The notes: generated by a model not told the origin, from the sequence alone. Counted from the stretch's first letter, positions 22,529 through 33,898 are shown. The stretch: 64,000 bases of DNA from Leptobrachium leishanense (GCA_009667805.1 CM019066.1:118180690-118244689), one strand, 5' to 3'. Numbers and translations are program-made.

Positions 22529-22613
22529 AGAGAATGAACAAAAAGGTCTTTGCACTCACGGTTCACAGTGAAGTTCCTCTCACACCCGGTGCTTTAGCAA
22601 AGGCTGAACTTGG

Positions 22614-23460
22614 TACAGATAGCAAGGATGCAAGCACTCATGGGATTGGCAGAAAAAGTTTTCTTTAATGAATCCAAAAAGGTCAACGTTTCGGCTCTTT
22701 ACAGAGCCTTCATCAGGACAACTATACATACAACCCAATCCTGTGTCCATATATATGGACACTCCAATTAAACAACAATCGCCAGCCCCCTCCCACTGAA
22801 ATCATCCTCCAACCAGTGATGAGAAAACGTCCACAATCCCAACAACATGTGTGCAAGGAAATTAGCACTAAGCGCCCACAATTAGTGTCAGACAGACAAG
22901 CATCAGTCTCTTAACGACCTAATAATGCACCATCTGATGTTTCATTTCAAGCGCCAGCAGGGCATTCTTACCCCCGCCACTTCAAACTCTTGCAACAAAC
23001 CAGGTGAAGGAGATTGATCTCCAGACGTCTCTGATCCCGGAAACCACCACGAGTACCTGTCGGCGCTCTGCGCCGTATAAGCACGCCGGATCGGTTGCCT
23101 AGGCAACCACAGCGTGTTGCCTCGGACGTAACCAAGAAACACTTGGCTCGGTCCCGCCCCCTCTCAGACTCGTGGTTGAACAGGATAATCTACAGGGGAG
23201 GGAGAAAAACATTACCCTCCTTAAAAACAAATGTAAAAGTACAAGCAACGACTAATGTGTGCACGCAGCAGATGGCTCAGGCCGGCACAGATTGATTATT
23301 AAACCCCACATTAGGAACTACCCTGCCGATAATATCAGTATATAGATTGATTTTAGATTTTGGATTTTTACTTCTTAATTTTTAATTTTGACATTTTTAC
23401 AATATTTATAAAAAGGCCAGGAGGGAGTTTCTTTCATTCAACCCCGAGGGAAAACGGTGT
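22614..23460 (-). repeat. Left inverted arm of PLE-B
   Basis: It runs from TACAGATAGCAAGGATGCAA to GAGGGAAAACGGTGT and is nearly identical to the reverse complement of 25014-25860. A few substitutions are visible, and one C is missing in the CCCC run near 23442, which shifts the protein frame in this arm. It also holds a palindromic GGTTGCCTAGGCAACC at about 23094-23109. Confidence 0.9.
22681..22720 (-). ncRNA. Hammerhead-ribozyme-like motif, left arm of PLE-B
   Basis: On the minus strand: GTC, then CTGATGA (22716-22710), a 6-bp stem GGCTCT/AGAGCC with a GTAA loop, GAAAC, GTT and GAC. The GAC pairs with the GTC that precedes the core (stem I). Helix III would be only AC/GT. Hammerhead motifs with a very short helix III are an established property of PLE terminal repeats. 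No cleavage test is available. Confidence 0.65.
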
Positions 23461-25017
23461 CCAAGCGATGAATCCATCTTGCTTCTCTCTGAAGGAGAAT
23501 CAAAGCTCGATCTCCCCCCGCCTCGGGGGTGGGACATGGTCTATTGCCAAGAATTTCAACGAGGACAAGGGGTGACCAGACTGGAAAAAATGTCGGGCCA
23601 CCGGCTTGTCCGACCTGCCATCCCTATATGCGGTCCTGATGTTGGATCGATGGTTGCGAATTCTTTCGCATAATTGGGTTGTGGTTTTACCCACATAGGC
23701 CAAGCCACAAGGGCATAAGATCTTATAGACCACATATTCTGTCCTACAGGTAATAAAGTGTCTAATGAGAAACCGCTTCCCTGTATGGGGATGTCTAAAG
23801 TCACTAGACGGAGTCATATGGCCGCAGGTAACGCAGCCTAGACATCTTTTGCAGCCCAGATTCCTAAATTTATTTTGGTCTGGGTCATAACTTTTAATGG
23901 GATCCGCCTTTACCAGAAGATCTTTTAGACTGCGGTTTTTGCGATAGCAAAACATCGGTTGGTATCTAAACGTTTCAGGCAAATTCTGGTCTTTCTCTAG
24001 GATCGACCAGTTTCTCCTTACTACTGAAGTAATTCGTCTTGAGGCTGTGTCATACGTGAGGGGGAATTTGAATCTATCCGACTTATCTCTTACTTGCCTT
24101 GGAGCTCTTGTTCTCTCCAGAGCACCTGTTATCACCTTGTCAGAATACCCTCGAGAAGCGAATTTCCGACACATGTCAGAAATCTGTTCTTCCATAATGG
24201 TTCCATCGCTGTTATTCCTTATAACTCTCAATAGTTGGGAATAAGGCAATGATTGTTTTAAATGGTCTGGATGTGCGCTCTGTTGGTGAAGTAAGGTGTT
24301 GCGGTCTGTGGACTTAGAAAACAATGAGTAGTGTAGGCAGTTGTCTTTTTTAAAAATCCTTACATCAAGGAAATTGATGGAACTTTCACTGACTGTGCTA
24401 GTGACTTTAATTGGTGTATCTAGGTTATTTATGAGATGTTCAATCCCCCTAGCTTCTTCAACTGTGCCCCGCCATATTACAAAGATATCATCAATGAACC
24501 GCACATATTAAACAATGTTACCTTGAAACTGGGTTAAGATGTTATCGGTCTCAAACTTGTACATATACGCATTGGCGTACATGGGGGCCATCGCGGCCCC
24601 CATGGACATACCAGTGCGCTGTAGGTACCATTTATCCTCAAACCTGAAATAATTATTTTCCAGAGCCAACGCCAGTAGCTCCAAAACAAATTCAACACAT
24701 GGGCCATCATAGGCCTCTGAATTAGACAGTAACCACCTCATGGCCTCAATCCCTCCCCCATGGGGGATCACTGTGTATAAACTCTTTACATCCAATGTCA
24801 TGAAGACTACCTCATCACAATTGGTTATCACTGCCCCAAGTCTCTGTAAAAAATCGTTGGTATCTTTAATGCACGTGGGGATACATTGTACCGGTTTCTT
24901 GAATAAAAAGTCAAGCCATCTGGCTGTTGGCTCAATGGCACCTCCCACGGCCGAGACAATTGGGCGTAGTGGTGGAGTTACCGGATCTTTATGGATCTTT
25001 GGTATCCCATATAACAC
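23450..25017 (-). pseudogene. PLE-B reverse transcriptase and GIY-YIG endonuclease, 5'-truncated
   Basis: PLE enzyme with an RT followed by a GIY-YIG nuclease. It starts at LYGIPKIHKDPVTPPLRPIV (PKIHK motif), then MTLDVKSLYTVIPHGGG, MSMGAAMAPMYANAY and the catalytic VRFIDDIFVIW. The linker NFLDVRIF and SKSTDRNTLLHQQSAHPDHL follow, then CKRCLGCVTCGHM and HPHTGKRFLIRHFITC. The nuclease is YKILCPCGLAYVGKTTTQLC, followed by RSDKPVARHFFQSGH. One in-frame stop at 24505-24507 lies just before the catalytic motif, and the C-terminal end is frame-broken near 23500 and in the arm. The N-terminal DKGG region is absent. Apart from that one stop, about 500 codons are open, so this is a fairly young copy. 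Confidence 0.88.
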
Positions 25018-25860
25018 CGTTTTCCCTCGGGGGTTGAATGAAAGAAACTCCCTCCTGGCCTTTTTATAAATATTGTAAAAATGTCAAAATTAAAAATTAA
25101 GAAGTAAAAATCCAAAATCTAAAATCAATCTATATACTGATATTATCGGCAGGGTAGTTCCTAATGTGGGGTTTAATAATCAATCTGTGCCGGCCTGAGC
25201 CATCTGCTGCGTGCACACATTAGTCGTTGCTTGTACTTTTACATTTGTTTTTAAGGAGGGTAATGTTTTTCTCCCTCCCCTGTAGATTATCCTGTTCAAC
25301 CACGAGTCTGAGAGGGGGCGGGACCGAGCCAAGTGTTTCTTGGTTACGCCCGAGGCAACACGCTGTGGTTGCCTAGGCAACTGGTCCGGCGTGCTTATAC
25401 GGCGCAGAGCGCCGACAGGTACTCGTGGTGGTTTCCAGGATCAGAGACGTCTGGAGATCAATCTCCTTCACCTGGTTTGTTGCAAGAGTTTGAAGTGGCG
25501 GGGGTAAGAATGCCCTGCTGGCGCTTGAAATGAAACATCAGATGGTGCATTATTAGGTCGTTAAGAGACTGATGCTTGTCTGTCTGACACTAATTGTGGG
25601 CGCTTAGTGCTAATTTCCTTGCACACATGTTGTTGGGATTGTGGACGTTTTCTCATCACTGGTTGGAGGATGATTTCAGTGGGAGGGGGCTGGTGATTGT
25701 TGTTTAATTGGAGTGTCCATATATATGGACACAGGATTGGGTGTATGTATATTTGTCCTGATGAAGGCTCTGTAAAGAGCCGAAACGTTGACCTTTTTGG
25801 ATTCATTAAAGAAAACTTTTTCTGCAAATCCCATGAGTGCTTGCATCCTTGCTATCTGTA
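25014..25860 (+). repeat. Right inverted arm of PLE-B
   Basis: It is the mirror of 22614-23460 with the same length. The inner junction, at ACACCGTTTTCCC, joins the RT coding sequence at a point of short shared sequence (ACAC) and keeps the protein C-terminus FPRGLNERNSLLAFL in an open frame on the plus strand. Confidence 0.9.
25754..25795 (+). ncRNA. Hammerhead-ribozyme-like motif, right arm of PLE-B
   Basis: Same sequence as the left copy in opposite orientation: GTC, CTGATGA (25758-25764), GGCTCT-GTAA-AGAGCC, GAAAC (25782-25786), GTT, GAC. All core positions of the hammerhead consensus are present. The pairings are three bp in stem I and six in stem II. Confidence 0.65.
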
Positions 25861-25900
25861 TATATATTATATATATATATATATTTATATATATACACAC
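25856..25900. repeat. (TA)n run between PLE-B and PLE-D
   Basis: Interrupted TA repeat followed directly by CATATGGCGACTGTGACC, the start of PLE-D coding sequence. Confidence 0.85.
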
Positions 25901-25902
25901 AT

Positions 25903-26059
25903 ATGGCGACTGTGACCTTACGACTGAAAGAATTTTTTGGCGATTCCATTGGACCTGTCAATATCAATATGTTTAAAACCAGAATTTCATTTGATCCCCC
26001 CAATAACCATGCTTCTATTAAGACCTTCTTATGTAAAATCCAGGATGATGTTACTACCA
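25903..26059 (+). pseudogene. PLE-D N-terminal fragment
   Basis: The frame starts MATVTLRLKEFFGDSIGP and runs to KIQDDVTT, where PLE-C is inserted. The continuation at 34554 reads DVTTTLKHKKHAHTNLT in the same frame, so both parts belong to one ancestral protein. I do not recognise a domain in this short N-terminal stretch. The start codon choice rests on the (TA)n run lying immediately upstream. Confidence 0.7.
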
Positions 26060-26770
26060 AAAACGAATCAATTTGCACAAAGTGCAACTAGAGTACCAAG
26101 AGTAGGTTAATTTTAATAATACACATAAACAGACAATGAATGAAAAATTGCAAGGTTGGTGGTAGAGGGTGTGGAGGGTGGGACAAGGACCACCGATCAA
26201 TAAGCAAAATTGCACAATGAAAGGGTAAAGGGGTCTATACCTCGGCGGTTCAAGCCACCTACATAACCAGTAATGTAATAAGGAGTACCAGACAGCATAT
26301 AGCAAACCCAAACAACTACCCTCACCAACCAAAATACAGTTAAAAACAACAAGGAGGCATAGCTTGACGCGTTTCGCCCGTCTGGGCTTTGTCTGAAGCT
26401 AGTATGCCTTAAATATTCACCCCAATATATATAGGTACCTAAATTAAACAAATACCAGACAGCTGGACCGAAAATCAGTATGGGGAAATCACTTCCGGGT
26501 ACGCCGGCGATCACATGACAATTGAGACCAATGAATTAACAGGAACATCATGGGTGCAAAAACGGCCAATCAAAAAGTAGTGGAGGTCACAAGGGATCAA
26601 TGGCCAATAAACAGCTCCCAGTGTCCAGGAATGAACAGAGTGGATTCTGCAGTGTACTTCCTGGTATGTCAGCGATCACATGGCAGTTAAAACCAATAGG
26701 GTAACAGGAACATCATGGGTGCAGAATGGGCCAATCAAGGAACAGTGGAGGTCACATGCGATCAATGGCA
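26060..26770 (-). repeat. Inverted terminal region of PLE-C
   Basis: This is the reverse complement of 33903-34490 and of parts of 31960-32402. It shares the ATTGATCGCATGTGACCTCC and GTGATCGCTGACATACC sub-repeats. Long open frames on both copies (such as the one starting MVGEGSCLGLLYAVW) are identical because the DNA is duplicated, not because they are genes. Confidence 0.8.
26362..26405 (-). ncRNA. Decayed hammerhead-like motif, left end of PLE-C
   Basis: On the minus strand: TAGCTT, CAGACAA, a stem GCCC-AGAC-GGGC, GAAAC, GC, GTC, AAGCTA. Stem I (TAGCTT/AAGCTA) is six bp, and GGCA/TGCC can extend it past a bulge. The CUGAnGA core is altered at two conserved positions, so activity is unlikely. 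Confidence 0.45.
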
Positions 26771-26856
26771 TTCACACTCCACCTGCGTCACACTTACATG
26801 ACACAGTGTATATGGAACAATGACTTCAGGCGAGTAATGAATGTTCCAAACGTTAT

Positions 26857-27348
26857 ATGAATATTCTGGTTAATTTTGAGACAGATAATCTCACCAAGGT
26901 AAATGAGACCTTGGAGGGTGAACGTGTTAAGGTTCTTGAATTTAAAACCCATTCCGCATTTGATGACCTTGAAAACAAATTAAAGGTTATCCTTGATAAG
27001 TATGATGGCGAAATTAAAGAACGCAAACTACGTAAATTTTCCCGTGATCAGAGAGATTACGATACTGGCAATGTGTACAGGTTCATGAATAATCAAACTC
27101 GTAGTTTTACTGGTGTTCCTAATGAGGGGATGGGGGCCTCCACCTTAGAATATGAGTCCTCAGATAATGAATTGGGTTCCAATGGTGATGAGCCTGGGTT
27201 TTCTGGTTCAGCGGAACCTAGAGGTATTCTGAAAAAATCTGTTTCTTTTTTAGAACCAGCATTCCACCTCCCCCCGCCTCGGGGAAGAAGGAGGGGTGCA
27301 GTCAAAACACGGGGACGACAGACGCGTCGAGGGGGGTATCATCCATAA
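26857..27348 (+). pseudogene. PLE-C N-terminal region
   Basis: A 163-codon open frame with a charged, probably helical first half (MNILVNFETDNLTKVNETLE, then FDDLENKLKVILDKY). An acidic segment (EYESSDNELGSNGDEPG) follows, then a strongly basic end (RGRRRGAVKTRGRQTRRGG). The RT-associated sequence (VINLTDVLLSADQTVVLKKG) begins immediately after its stop, in another frame. It could be a separate upstream frame or the N-terminus of one protein split by a frameshift. The basic tail would suit nucleic-acid binding, which is inference only. Confidence 0.6.
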
Positions 27349-29698
27349 TTGACTCCCTTCGGGTTATCAATCTAACTGATGTTTTATTGTCTGCCGATCA
27401 AACTGTTGTCTTAAAGAAAGGGTTATCTTTTGTTCCTACACCTGGTTTTGACTCCTTTAATTGGATTAAAGATATTCATCTATTTATCAGGAAATTAGCG
27501 TTACATAAACATCATCGTATACGCTTGGAACAGGCTGCGACTAATTATGGCCTGTCTACCAATGATTTAGAATGCCTTTCATCTTTGATTTCACTTTTTA
27601 TGATAATACACCTTCTGATAGGGCATCTTACACTGACCTTAAACCTCGAAGTAGATTTACCCCTCATTTTTCCAAGTATTCCAATTTGGATAATTTTTGT
27701 AAAGTCGTTTGTAGTGAAATTGCTTCACTCAATAGTCACGAACTTAGGTTAGCACAAACGGACAATTTGAGTCCTCGCGAACGGATTGCTTGGGGTGAAC
27801 TACAAAAAATGGACCAAATCATCATTAAGATGTCTGATAAGGGGGGGAATGTCGTCCTTATGAAGGTTGATCAGTATCGTGATATGGTACTAACTTTACT
27901 CAATGATGACATCACCTATAAAATTTTACCAAGGGATCCTACTGACCCCTTTTCAACCCTCCTGTTATCTATTCTTAACGAGGGGTTACATGAGGGCTCT
28001 ATTACTCGGGATGAGTTTAATTTTATGCGCCCTTGCCGTCCATTGATCGCTACATTTTATGGTCTTCCCAAAATTCATAAAAACAGCAGGTTACCACCAG
28101 GTAGACCCATTGTGTCTGGTACTCAGTCTTTGTCACAAAATCCTAGTACTTACATCGACCGGGTTCTTTGTGGATTTGTACACAAATTACCCTCGCACAT
28201 CTGAGACTCTAAACAGACACTAAGGGAATTGGAAGCTTCTACTGTACCTCCTCATGCGTTGTTATGCAGCTTGGATGTTGAGGGTTTGTATAGTTGTATC
28301 CCACATGAATTAGGCCTGAGATGTGTGGAGACCTTTTTAACACGCAGAGGCGAGTCACACCACATTCATACTAAATTCATGATCCGCCTCCTTGAATTTG
28401 TACTTCGCCACAACTACTTTGTGTTTGATGGCAAGTTTTATCTCCAGAGGGTTGGTGCGGCAATGGGGTCTCCCTGTGCTCCATCATATGCCAATCTAAT
28501 TCTTGGTTTTTGGGAGGAATACGTCATTAATGGACCCCCTATGGCTCAATTCAGGCCTCATATTTTTAGCTGGCGGCGATATATCGACGATATCATTATC
28601 ATCTGGACATCCACTGAATTTGAGTTTCGGCGATTTGTTGATTATCTTAACATTAATGACTTTAACTTGAGGTTCACATATGAGATCCAAAATGATGTTC
28701 TGAATTTCTTGGACATTTCCATACATAAGGATGCTGCTGGTTCCTTGAATACAACCTTGTTTCGTAAACCATCGGCTGCCAACAATTTACTATTATGGTC
28801 TAGTCATCATCCTCATTCATTGCGCAAGGGTATTCCAGAAGGTCAGTACCTGAGGTTACGTCGTACCTGTAGTTCCATTTCAGAATTTAAGCATAAATCT
28901 CAGGCTCTTCGGTTGGCCTTCAAAGAGAAGGGTTACCCTAACCGGGTTTTAAAGTCCGCTTATAAACGGGCATTGATCACCGAACGACACGGCCTCTTGC
29001 AAGATGCTCCCACTGCCACAAAATCGGAGTCTATCAGATTGATTGCCAATTCTGACTGTGGGTGGCACGCTATTAGACATATATGTGAACGGTATTGACC
29101 ATTGCTAACTCAGGACCCTTATTTGAAGGGGGCTCTTACTCCACATCCTTCTATGACAGCCAGGAGATGTACTAACCTTCATAATAAACTAGTACATAGT
29201 CATTTTCAAACTCCCCGGTCCCCCAACACTTCTTGGTTAATCAATCGACTCAAGGGCATGTACAAATGCGGCAGATGCACCGCTTGTGCTTATGTATCCC
29301 GTGATTCCAAGCACTTTTCTAATTTTGACAATTCCAAAACTTTTTCTGTTCGCCAATTTTTGAATTGCAATTCCACTGGCGTTGTGTACCAACTCATTTG
29401 TTATTGTGGTAAAAAATATATTGGCAAAACCATCCGACCATTAAAAGTACGTATTTTGGAACATGTCAGATCTATCAAATCACTTAAGGATACCCCCGTT
29501 GCAAGACATTTTCAGAGTTGCGATATGTGTACACTCAATAACATGAAATTTTTGGGCATTGAGCAGATCAAGTTGGGCCCTAGGAAAGGCAATCTTGACA
29601 TCAAATTACTTCAACGTGAAGCCTTTTGGATTTACCAACTCAATACTCGGTCACCCTTTGGACTTAATGAAGGGTTTACGTTTACCCCTTTTATTTAG
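27349..29698 (+). pseudogene. PLE-C reverse transcriptase and GIY-YIG endonuclease
   Basis: The domains run in order. KKGLSFVPTPGFDSFNWIKD and the conserved DKGGNVVLM come first, then FYGLPKIHKNSRLPPGRPIV and CSLDVEGLYSCIPHELG. QRVGAAMGSPCAPSYANL and the catalytic RRYIDDIIIIW (YIDD near 28580-28591) follow, then NFLDISIHK and GQYLRLRRTCSS. CGRCTACAYV precedes a GIY-YIG domain with VVYQLICYCGKKYIGKT, and the protein ends SPFGLNEGFTFTPFI. Breaks are a frameshift near 27580, a stop at 28202-28204 and another at 29096-29098. Otherwise the protein is full length, so this is the most complete PLE coding region in the window. It belongs to a different PLE family from PLE-B and PLE-D and is closest here to PLE-E. 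Confidence 0.88.
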
Positions 29699-29716
29699 TC
29701 ACTTGGTTCTGTATTG

Positions 29717-31465
29717 TGGTTACATAGTTACATAGTTACATAGTTATATAGGCTGAAAAAAGACATGCGTCCATCGGGTTCAGCCTCTCCCACATAACCT
29801 ACTGCTGTTGATCCAAAAGAAGGCAAAAAACCCAGTCTGAATGCTTGCCAATATGCAACATACTGGGAAAAAATTCCTTCTTGACCCCAGAATGGCAGTC
29901 AGATTTCTCCTTGGATCAAGAAGCTTTTACCCACATATTAAATATTATAACCCTTAATATTCTGTGTCTGCAGGAAGTCATCCAGGAGTTTTTTAAAAGT
30001 CTGTACAGACTCTGACCCAACCACCTCAACAGGCAGAGAATTCCACAGCTTTATTGTTCTCACCGTAAAATAACCCTTGCTATGCTTTAAGCTAAATTTT
30101 CTTTCTTCCAGTCTAAATGGATGACCCCTTGTCCTATGTATAGTCCTGTTAATGAATAGGTTATCAGACAATGGTTGATAATGGCCCCGTATATATTTAT
30201 ATAAGGTTATCAGATCCCCTCTAAGGCGCCTTTTCTGTAAACTAAACAGGTTTAAGCTTGTTAGTCTTTCCTCATAACTTAACCCTTCCATCCCCCTTAT
30301 TAATTTAGTTGCCCGTCTCTGCACTTTTTCTAGCGATATAATATCTTTTTTTAAGACAGGTGCCCAAAATTGCACGGCATATTCAAGGTGCGGCCTGACC
30401 ATTGATTTATACAGAGGCAAAATTATGTTTTCATCCCGTGAGTGAACTCCCCTTTTAATGCATGCCAGTACTTTGCTGGCCTTGGCGGCTGCTGTTTGAC
30501 ATTGCACATTGTTACTTAGTTTGAAGTCTATGATTATTCCCAAATCCTTCTCCTGCTTGGATTTCCCTAACTCTGTACCATTTAGGGTATAAATTGCTTG
30601 TGTGTTCTTCACTCCAAAGTGCATAACTTTACATTTATCTAGATTAAATTTCATCTGCCATTTAAGTGCCCAGTCCCCCAATCTATCTAAATCCCTCTGC
30701 AGCGAAGTAACATCCTGCTCACATTGTATTACTTTTCCTAGTTTTGTGTCATCTGCAAACACTGATACATGACTTTCAATGCCTATCTCAAGGTCATTTA
30801 TAAATAAATTGAATAGTATTGGTCCTATAACAGACCCCTGAGGGACACCACTTACCACTGGTGTCCATCTTGAAAATGTACCATTTATGACCACTCTCTG
30901 TACCCTATCTTTTATCCAGTTTTCTATCCAAGAACAAGTATTTTCATCTAGACCATTTTTTCTTAATTTAAATAGTAACCTTTTGTGTGGAACTGTGTCG
31001 AAAGCTTTGGCAAAATCTAAGTAAATCACATCCACTGCGACCCCCTGATCTATACTTCTACTTACTTCCTCATAGAACGTAATTAGGTTAGTCTGACATG
31101 ATCTGTGTTTCATGAAACCATGCTGATTTTTGCCAATTACATTATACCTCCCAATAAATTCCTGAATACTATCCCTTAGTAACCCCTCAAATACTTTCCC
31201 AGCCACAGATGTTAAGCTCACAGGTCTATAATTCCCAGGCACAAATTTTAAACCTTTCTTAAATATAGGGACAACGTCAGCTTTTCTCCAATCCTCTGGT
31301 ACTATTCCTGAAAGAAAAGAATCTTGAAAGATTAAGAACAGAGGTTTACATATTTCAACACATAGCTCTCTTAGTACTCGCGGGTGAATTCCATCTGGCC
31401 CTGGGGCTTTATTCACATTCACATTGTTTAATTTGTGTAAAACCTTGTCCTGAGTCAACCAGTCA
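29717..31465 (-). mobile_element. CR1-type LINE, 5'-truncated, inserted in the 3' region of PLE-C
   Basis: On the minus strand it runs from the start of the RT domain to a 3' untranslated end containing GGCTGAACCCGATGG and TTTTTTCAGCCTATATAAC. It finishes in a tandem octamer tail (ACTATGTA repeated). Octamer tails and 5' truncation are typical of CR1-group LINEs. The same 3' end recurs at 47664-47727. PLE-C sequence lies on both sides. Confidence 0.85.
29938..31458 (-). CDS. CR1-type reverse transcriptase (partial, open frame of 506 codons)
   Basis: This is the reverse transcriptase half of a LINE ORF2, which copies element RNA into the chromosome. Motifs in order are KAPGPDGIHPRVLRE (residues about 17-31), NYRPVSLTSVAGKVFE, VIYLDFAKAFDTVPHKRLL (about 145-162), SGVPQGSVIGPILFNLFIND and the catalytic VFADDTKL (Asp pair near 236-237). 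The thumb/connection ends in WNSLPVEVV, and the stop lies about 220 bp from the LINE 3' end. The open frame has no internal stop. The endonuclease domain and ORF1 are missing through 5' truncation, so it cannot mobilise itself. The first methionine is not a real start; coding continues upstream as WLTQDK. Confidence 0.85.
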   Translation of the reverse strand: MTQDKVLHKLNNVNVNKAPGPDGIHPRVLRELCVEICKPLFLIFQDSFLSGIVPEDWRKADVVPIFKKGLKFVPGNYRPVSLTSVAGKVFEGLLRDSIQEFIGRYNVIGKNQHGFMKHRSCQTNLITFYEEVSRSIDQGVAVDVIYLDFAKAFDTVPHKRLLFKLRKNGLDENTCSWIENWIKDRVQRVVINGTFSRWTPVVSGVPQGSVIGPILFNLFINDLEIGIESHVSVFADDTKLGKVIQCEQDVTSLQRDLDRLGDWALKWQMKFNLDKCKVMHFGVKNTQAIYTLNGTELGKSKQEKDLGIIIDFKLSNNVQCQTAAAKASKVLACIKRGVHSRDENIILPLYKSMVRPHLEYAVQFWAPVLKKDIISLEKVQRRATKLIRGMEGLSYEERLTSLNLFSLQKRRLRGDLITLYKYIRGHYQPLSDNLFINRTIHRTRGHPFRLEERKFSLKHSKGYFTVRTIKLWNSLPVEVVGSESVQTFKKLLDDFLQTQNIKGYNI

Positions 31466-31469
31466 CGGG

Positions 31470-32402
31470 TGGTTCTCTTCCAACTGTCCGCATGGTCACA
31501 TGTTTCCCTACATGCCCCTTATTAAGGTTCTTTATATTATTATCATTATTTTTGCTCCCCTTTTTATTGTGTTGTATATGCATTCATACATTTATGTGCA
31601 TATATGAGCATGTATATACATATATGTGTACATGTTTAATATATACATGATTTTTTGACATACTTATGTGTAGACCTTGGTTAATAGTCATTCATTCCAT
31701 TATTATGTTAGTTTTTATTTTTCACCCCTTTATTCATCTGCATATCAGCAATAGGTTAGACCTTCTCAAGTGGTTTGATGTCACCATTGTTATTTTCTCT
31801 GGTGCTCTTGTGCATTATTATATCGGCATTAGGCGTTCTGCTACCTAGTTGATCTTTATGTCACGCTTATAACCTTATGGCAACATTATAGTGTATTCTT
31901 GCAGGCTGCAGTGACTTTTTATCATTCTTGCCCTTTTCTTAGCTGATCAGTATGTTGCAGAGTCCATTCTGATCATTTCTGGACACTGGGATCCGTTGAT
32001 TGGCCATTGATCGCATGTGACCTCCACTGTTCCTTGATTGGCCCATTCTGCACTCATGATGTTCCTGTTATCCTATTGGTTTTAACTGCCATGTGATCGC
32101 TGACATACCAGGAAGTACACTGCAGAATCCACTCTGTTCATTCCTGGACACTGGGAGCCGTTTATTGGCCATTGATCCCATGTGACCTCCACTACTTCTT
32201 GATTGGCCCTTTTTGCACCCAGGATGTTCCTGTTAATTCATTGGTCTCATTTGTCATGTGATGGCCATTGATTGGCCATTGATCGCATGTGACCTCCACT
32301 GTTCCTTGATTGGCCCATTCTGCACCCATGATGTTCCTGTTACCCTATTGGTTTTAACTGCCATGTGATCGCTGACATACCAGGAAGTACACTGCAGAAT
32401 CC
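31470..32402 (+). repeat. PLE-C 3' non-coding region with tandem sub-repeats
   Basis: After the CR1 insertion, PLE-C sequence resumes. Between 31960 and 32402 a unit beginning TTGATTGGCCATTGATCGCA and containing CATGATGTTCCTGTTA occurs about three times. A further copy follows the LTR insertion at 33930-34040. I see no gene here. Confidence 0.65.
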
Positions 32403-33898
32403 TGTCGGGTATATTACACAAAGGAAAAATTAAAATGGATGTCTGTAGCCATTTTGTTTTTAAAGACAGTTTTTTTTTCCAAAATTTCTCTAGGTTTAGA
32501 AATGAACGAGATTTTTTTTTTACAGAGTTCATTCCTGGGTGAAGTCTTTTATATTTTTTTAACAAGTGCCAGACATGAAGGAACCTAGAATGTTTGTGTG
32601 TGATAAGGCTAGAGTTAAGTGCTAAGACGTGTCATAATTAAATTTATTGGTCTGTCTTAAGTTTTTAAAACAAAAGAGATTTTGTCTTTTGGGTATAGGA
32701 ATAAGAGTTAATATTCTGTAATATAGATTTATATTCACAAAATATATGTTTATAATCAAGGTATATTTTATTATATTTACAGTAGGAAATATATACTCCA
32801 ATAAATATTGTAGAAAGTATATAATTGGTAAATAATAAAAATTACTAAAGAATAGATTCTGTTGAGTTAACCAGAAAAGAATTCAGCTGATAGGACTCTG
32901 AGTAACCAAAAGGGAGTGAGGATATAAATCAGAGATGATAGGTAGAGACAAAAATATTACATCAGGAATTCCAAGGCAGACTTATCAAAATCCAAATTGG
33001 ACAGGTAATGTATGAAATTAAGGAATTAATGTAATTATATATATTTGTAGATATTCTTGCAACGTAGACTGAGATTTCTCAGATACTGTTAGATCCAGAA
33101 TCTAAATATCTTTATTCTGCAGATAAAGATGTGAAGAAGTGGATATAAGGATTTATTCAAAAGAAATGTTGTAAGATTGATACCAATATATATTGAATTT
33201 GGAAATTACTGTGATTAAAATTAATAAGCAAGGAATTATATAACTACAAAATAAAAAGCAAAAGATTAGAAGTTTAATTCTCGAGATTAGGGGAGGATTC
33301 ACTAAATAAGTTTTTATTACTTATCATTAAATTAGCTCATCTTTTGTTGATCCATGTAGCAGATATAGATATATATATATATATATATATATCTATAAGA
33401 GTTGGCTGGTTAAACATGGTTTGCTGGGAAATGCATGTTGTATTAAGCAGAAATGTTTATTAACCATTTGTGTATTAGTTACTAACTGATAAGGTAAATG
33501 ATATTAATCATATATGCAGTTACTAACCGGAGATACATATATTGTGAAGCTAGTTTTTATATGCTGATGGATTGTGGTTTATAAATTGTTGTTTATGATA
33601 TGAGATTTGAAACTTTTTTGTATACGTAATAAATATATATATATTTTTATCCGATTATTAATTATTGTATTTTTCAAAGCAAAACACAGACAATTAAAAG
33701 AAATCAGGAGAATTTATAGTAAATATAAACGATTGATATTTGTGTCTCGTATGGATTTCTTATGAAATAATAATCCCTGATATATTGGAGGCAACTGCCG
33801 AGATAGGTCCAGTAAGTCCAATATAGACATATTGGAGGCTTGGCTGATAAGTCCAATATATAACGTGTTGTATTCACGTGCAGAGATTATATCCGACA
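32403..33898. mobile_element. Putative 1.5-kb solo LTR in PLE-C
   Basis: It starts TGTCGGGTATAT and ends ATATCCGACA, giving TG...CA termini. The same four bases, ATCC, flank it at 32399-32402 and 33899-33902. The uninterrupted site ACTGCAGAATCCACTCTGTT exists at about 32111-32130 and, inverted, near 26637. The interior is AT-rich with no coding capacity and has a (TA)n run at 33362-33395. The retroelement family is not identified. An LTR-like DNA element is an alternative, since the ends also form a short inverted repeat. Confidence 0.7.

Larger units (their letters stand above)
22498..25870 (-). mobile_element. PLE-B: Penelope-like element with 847-bp inverted arms
   Basis: The layout is a left arm (22614-23460), RT/GIY-YIG coding sequence on the minus strand (about 23450-25017), then a right arm (25014-25860) that is the inverted copy of the left. 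The arms include the last codons of the protein (FPRGLNERNSLLAF), the 3' untranslated region and a hammerhead-like motif. The RT is cut off before the PKIHK motif, where the inverted arm begins. (TA)n runs lie at both outer sides. The left side extends 100 bp further than the right. Confidence 0.85.

Noticed and set aside
29390..29640. GIY-YIG domain as a stand-alone homing endonuclease or host repair nuclease
   Set aside because: In every case here it directly follows PLE reverse transcriptase sequence and a CxxC linker, so it is the PLE endonuclease.
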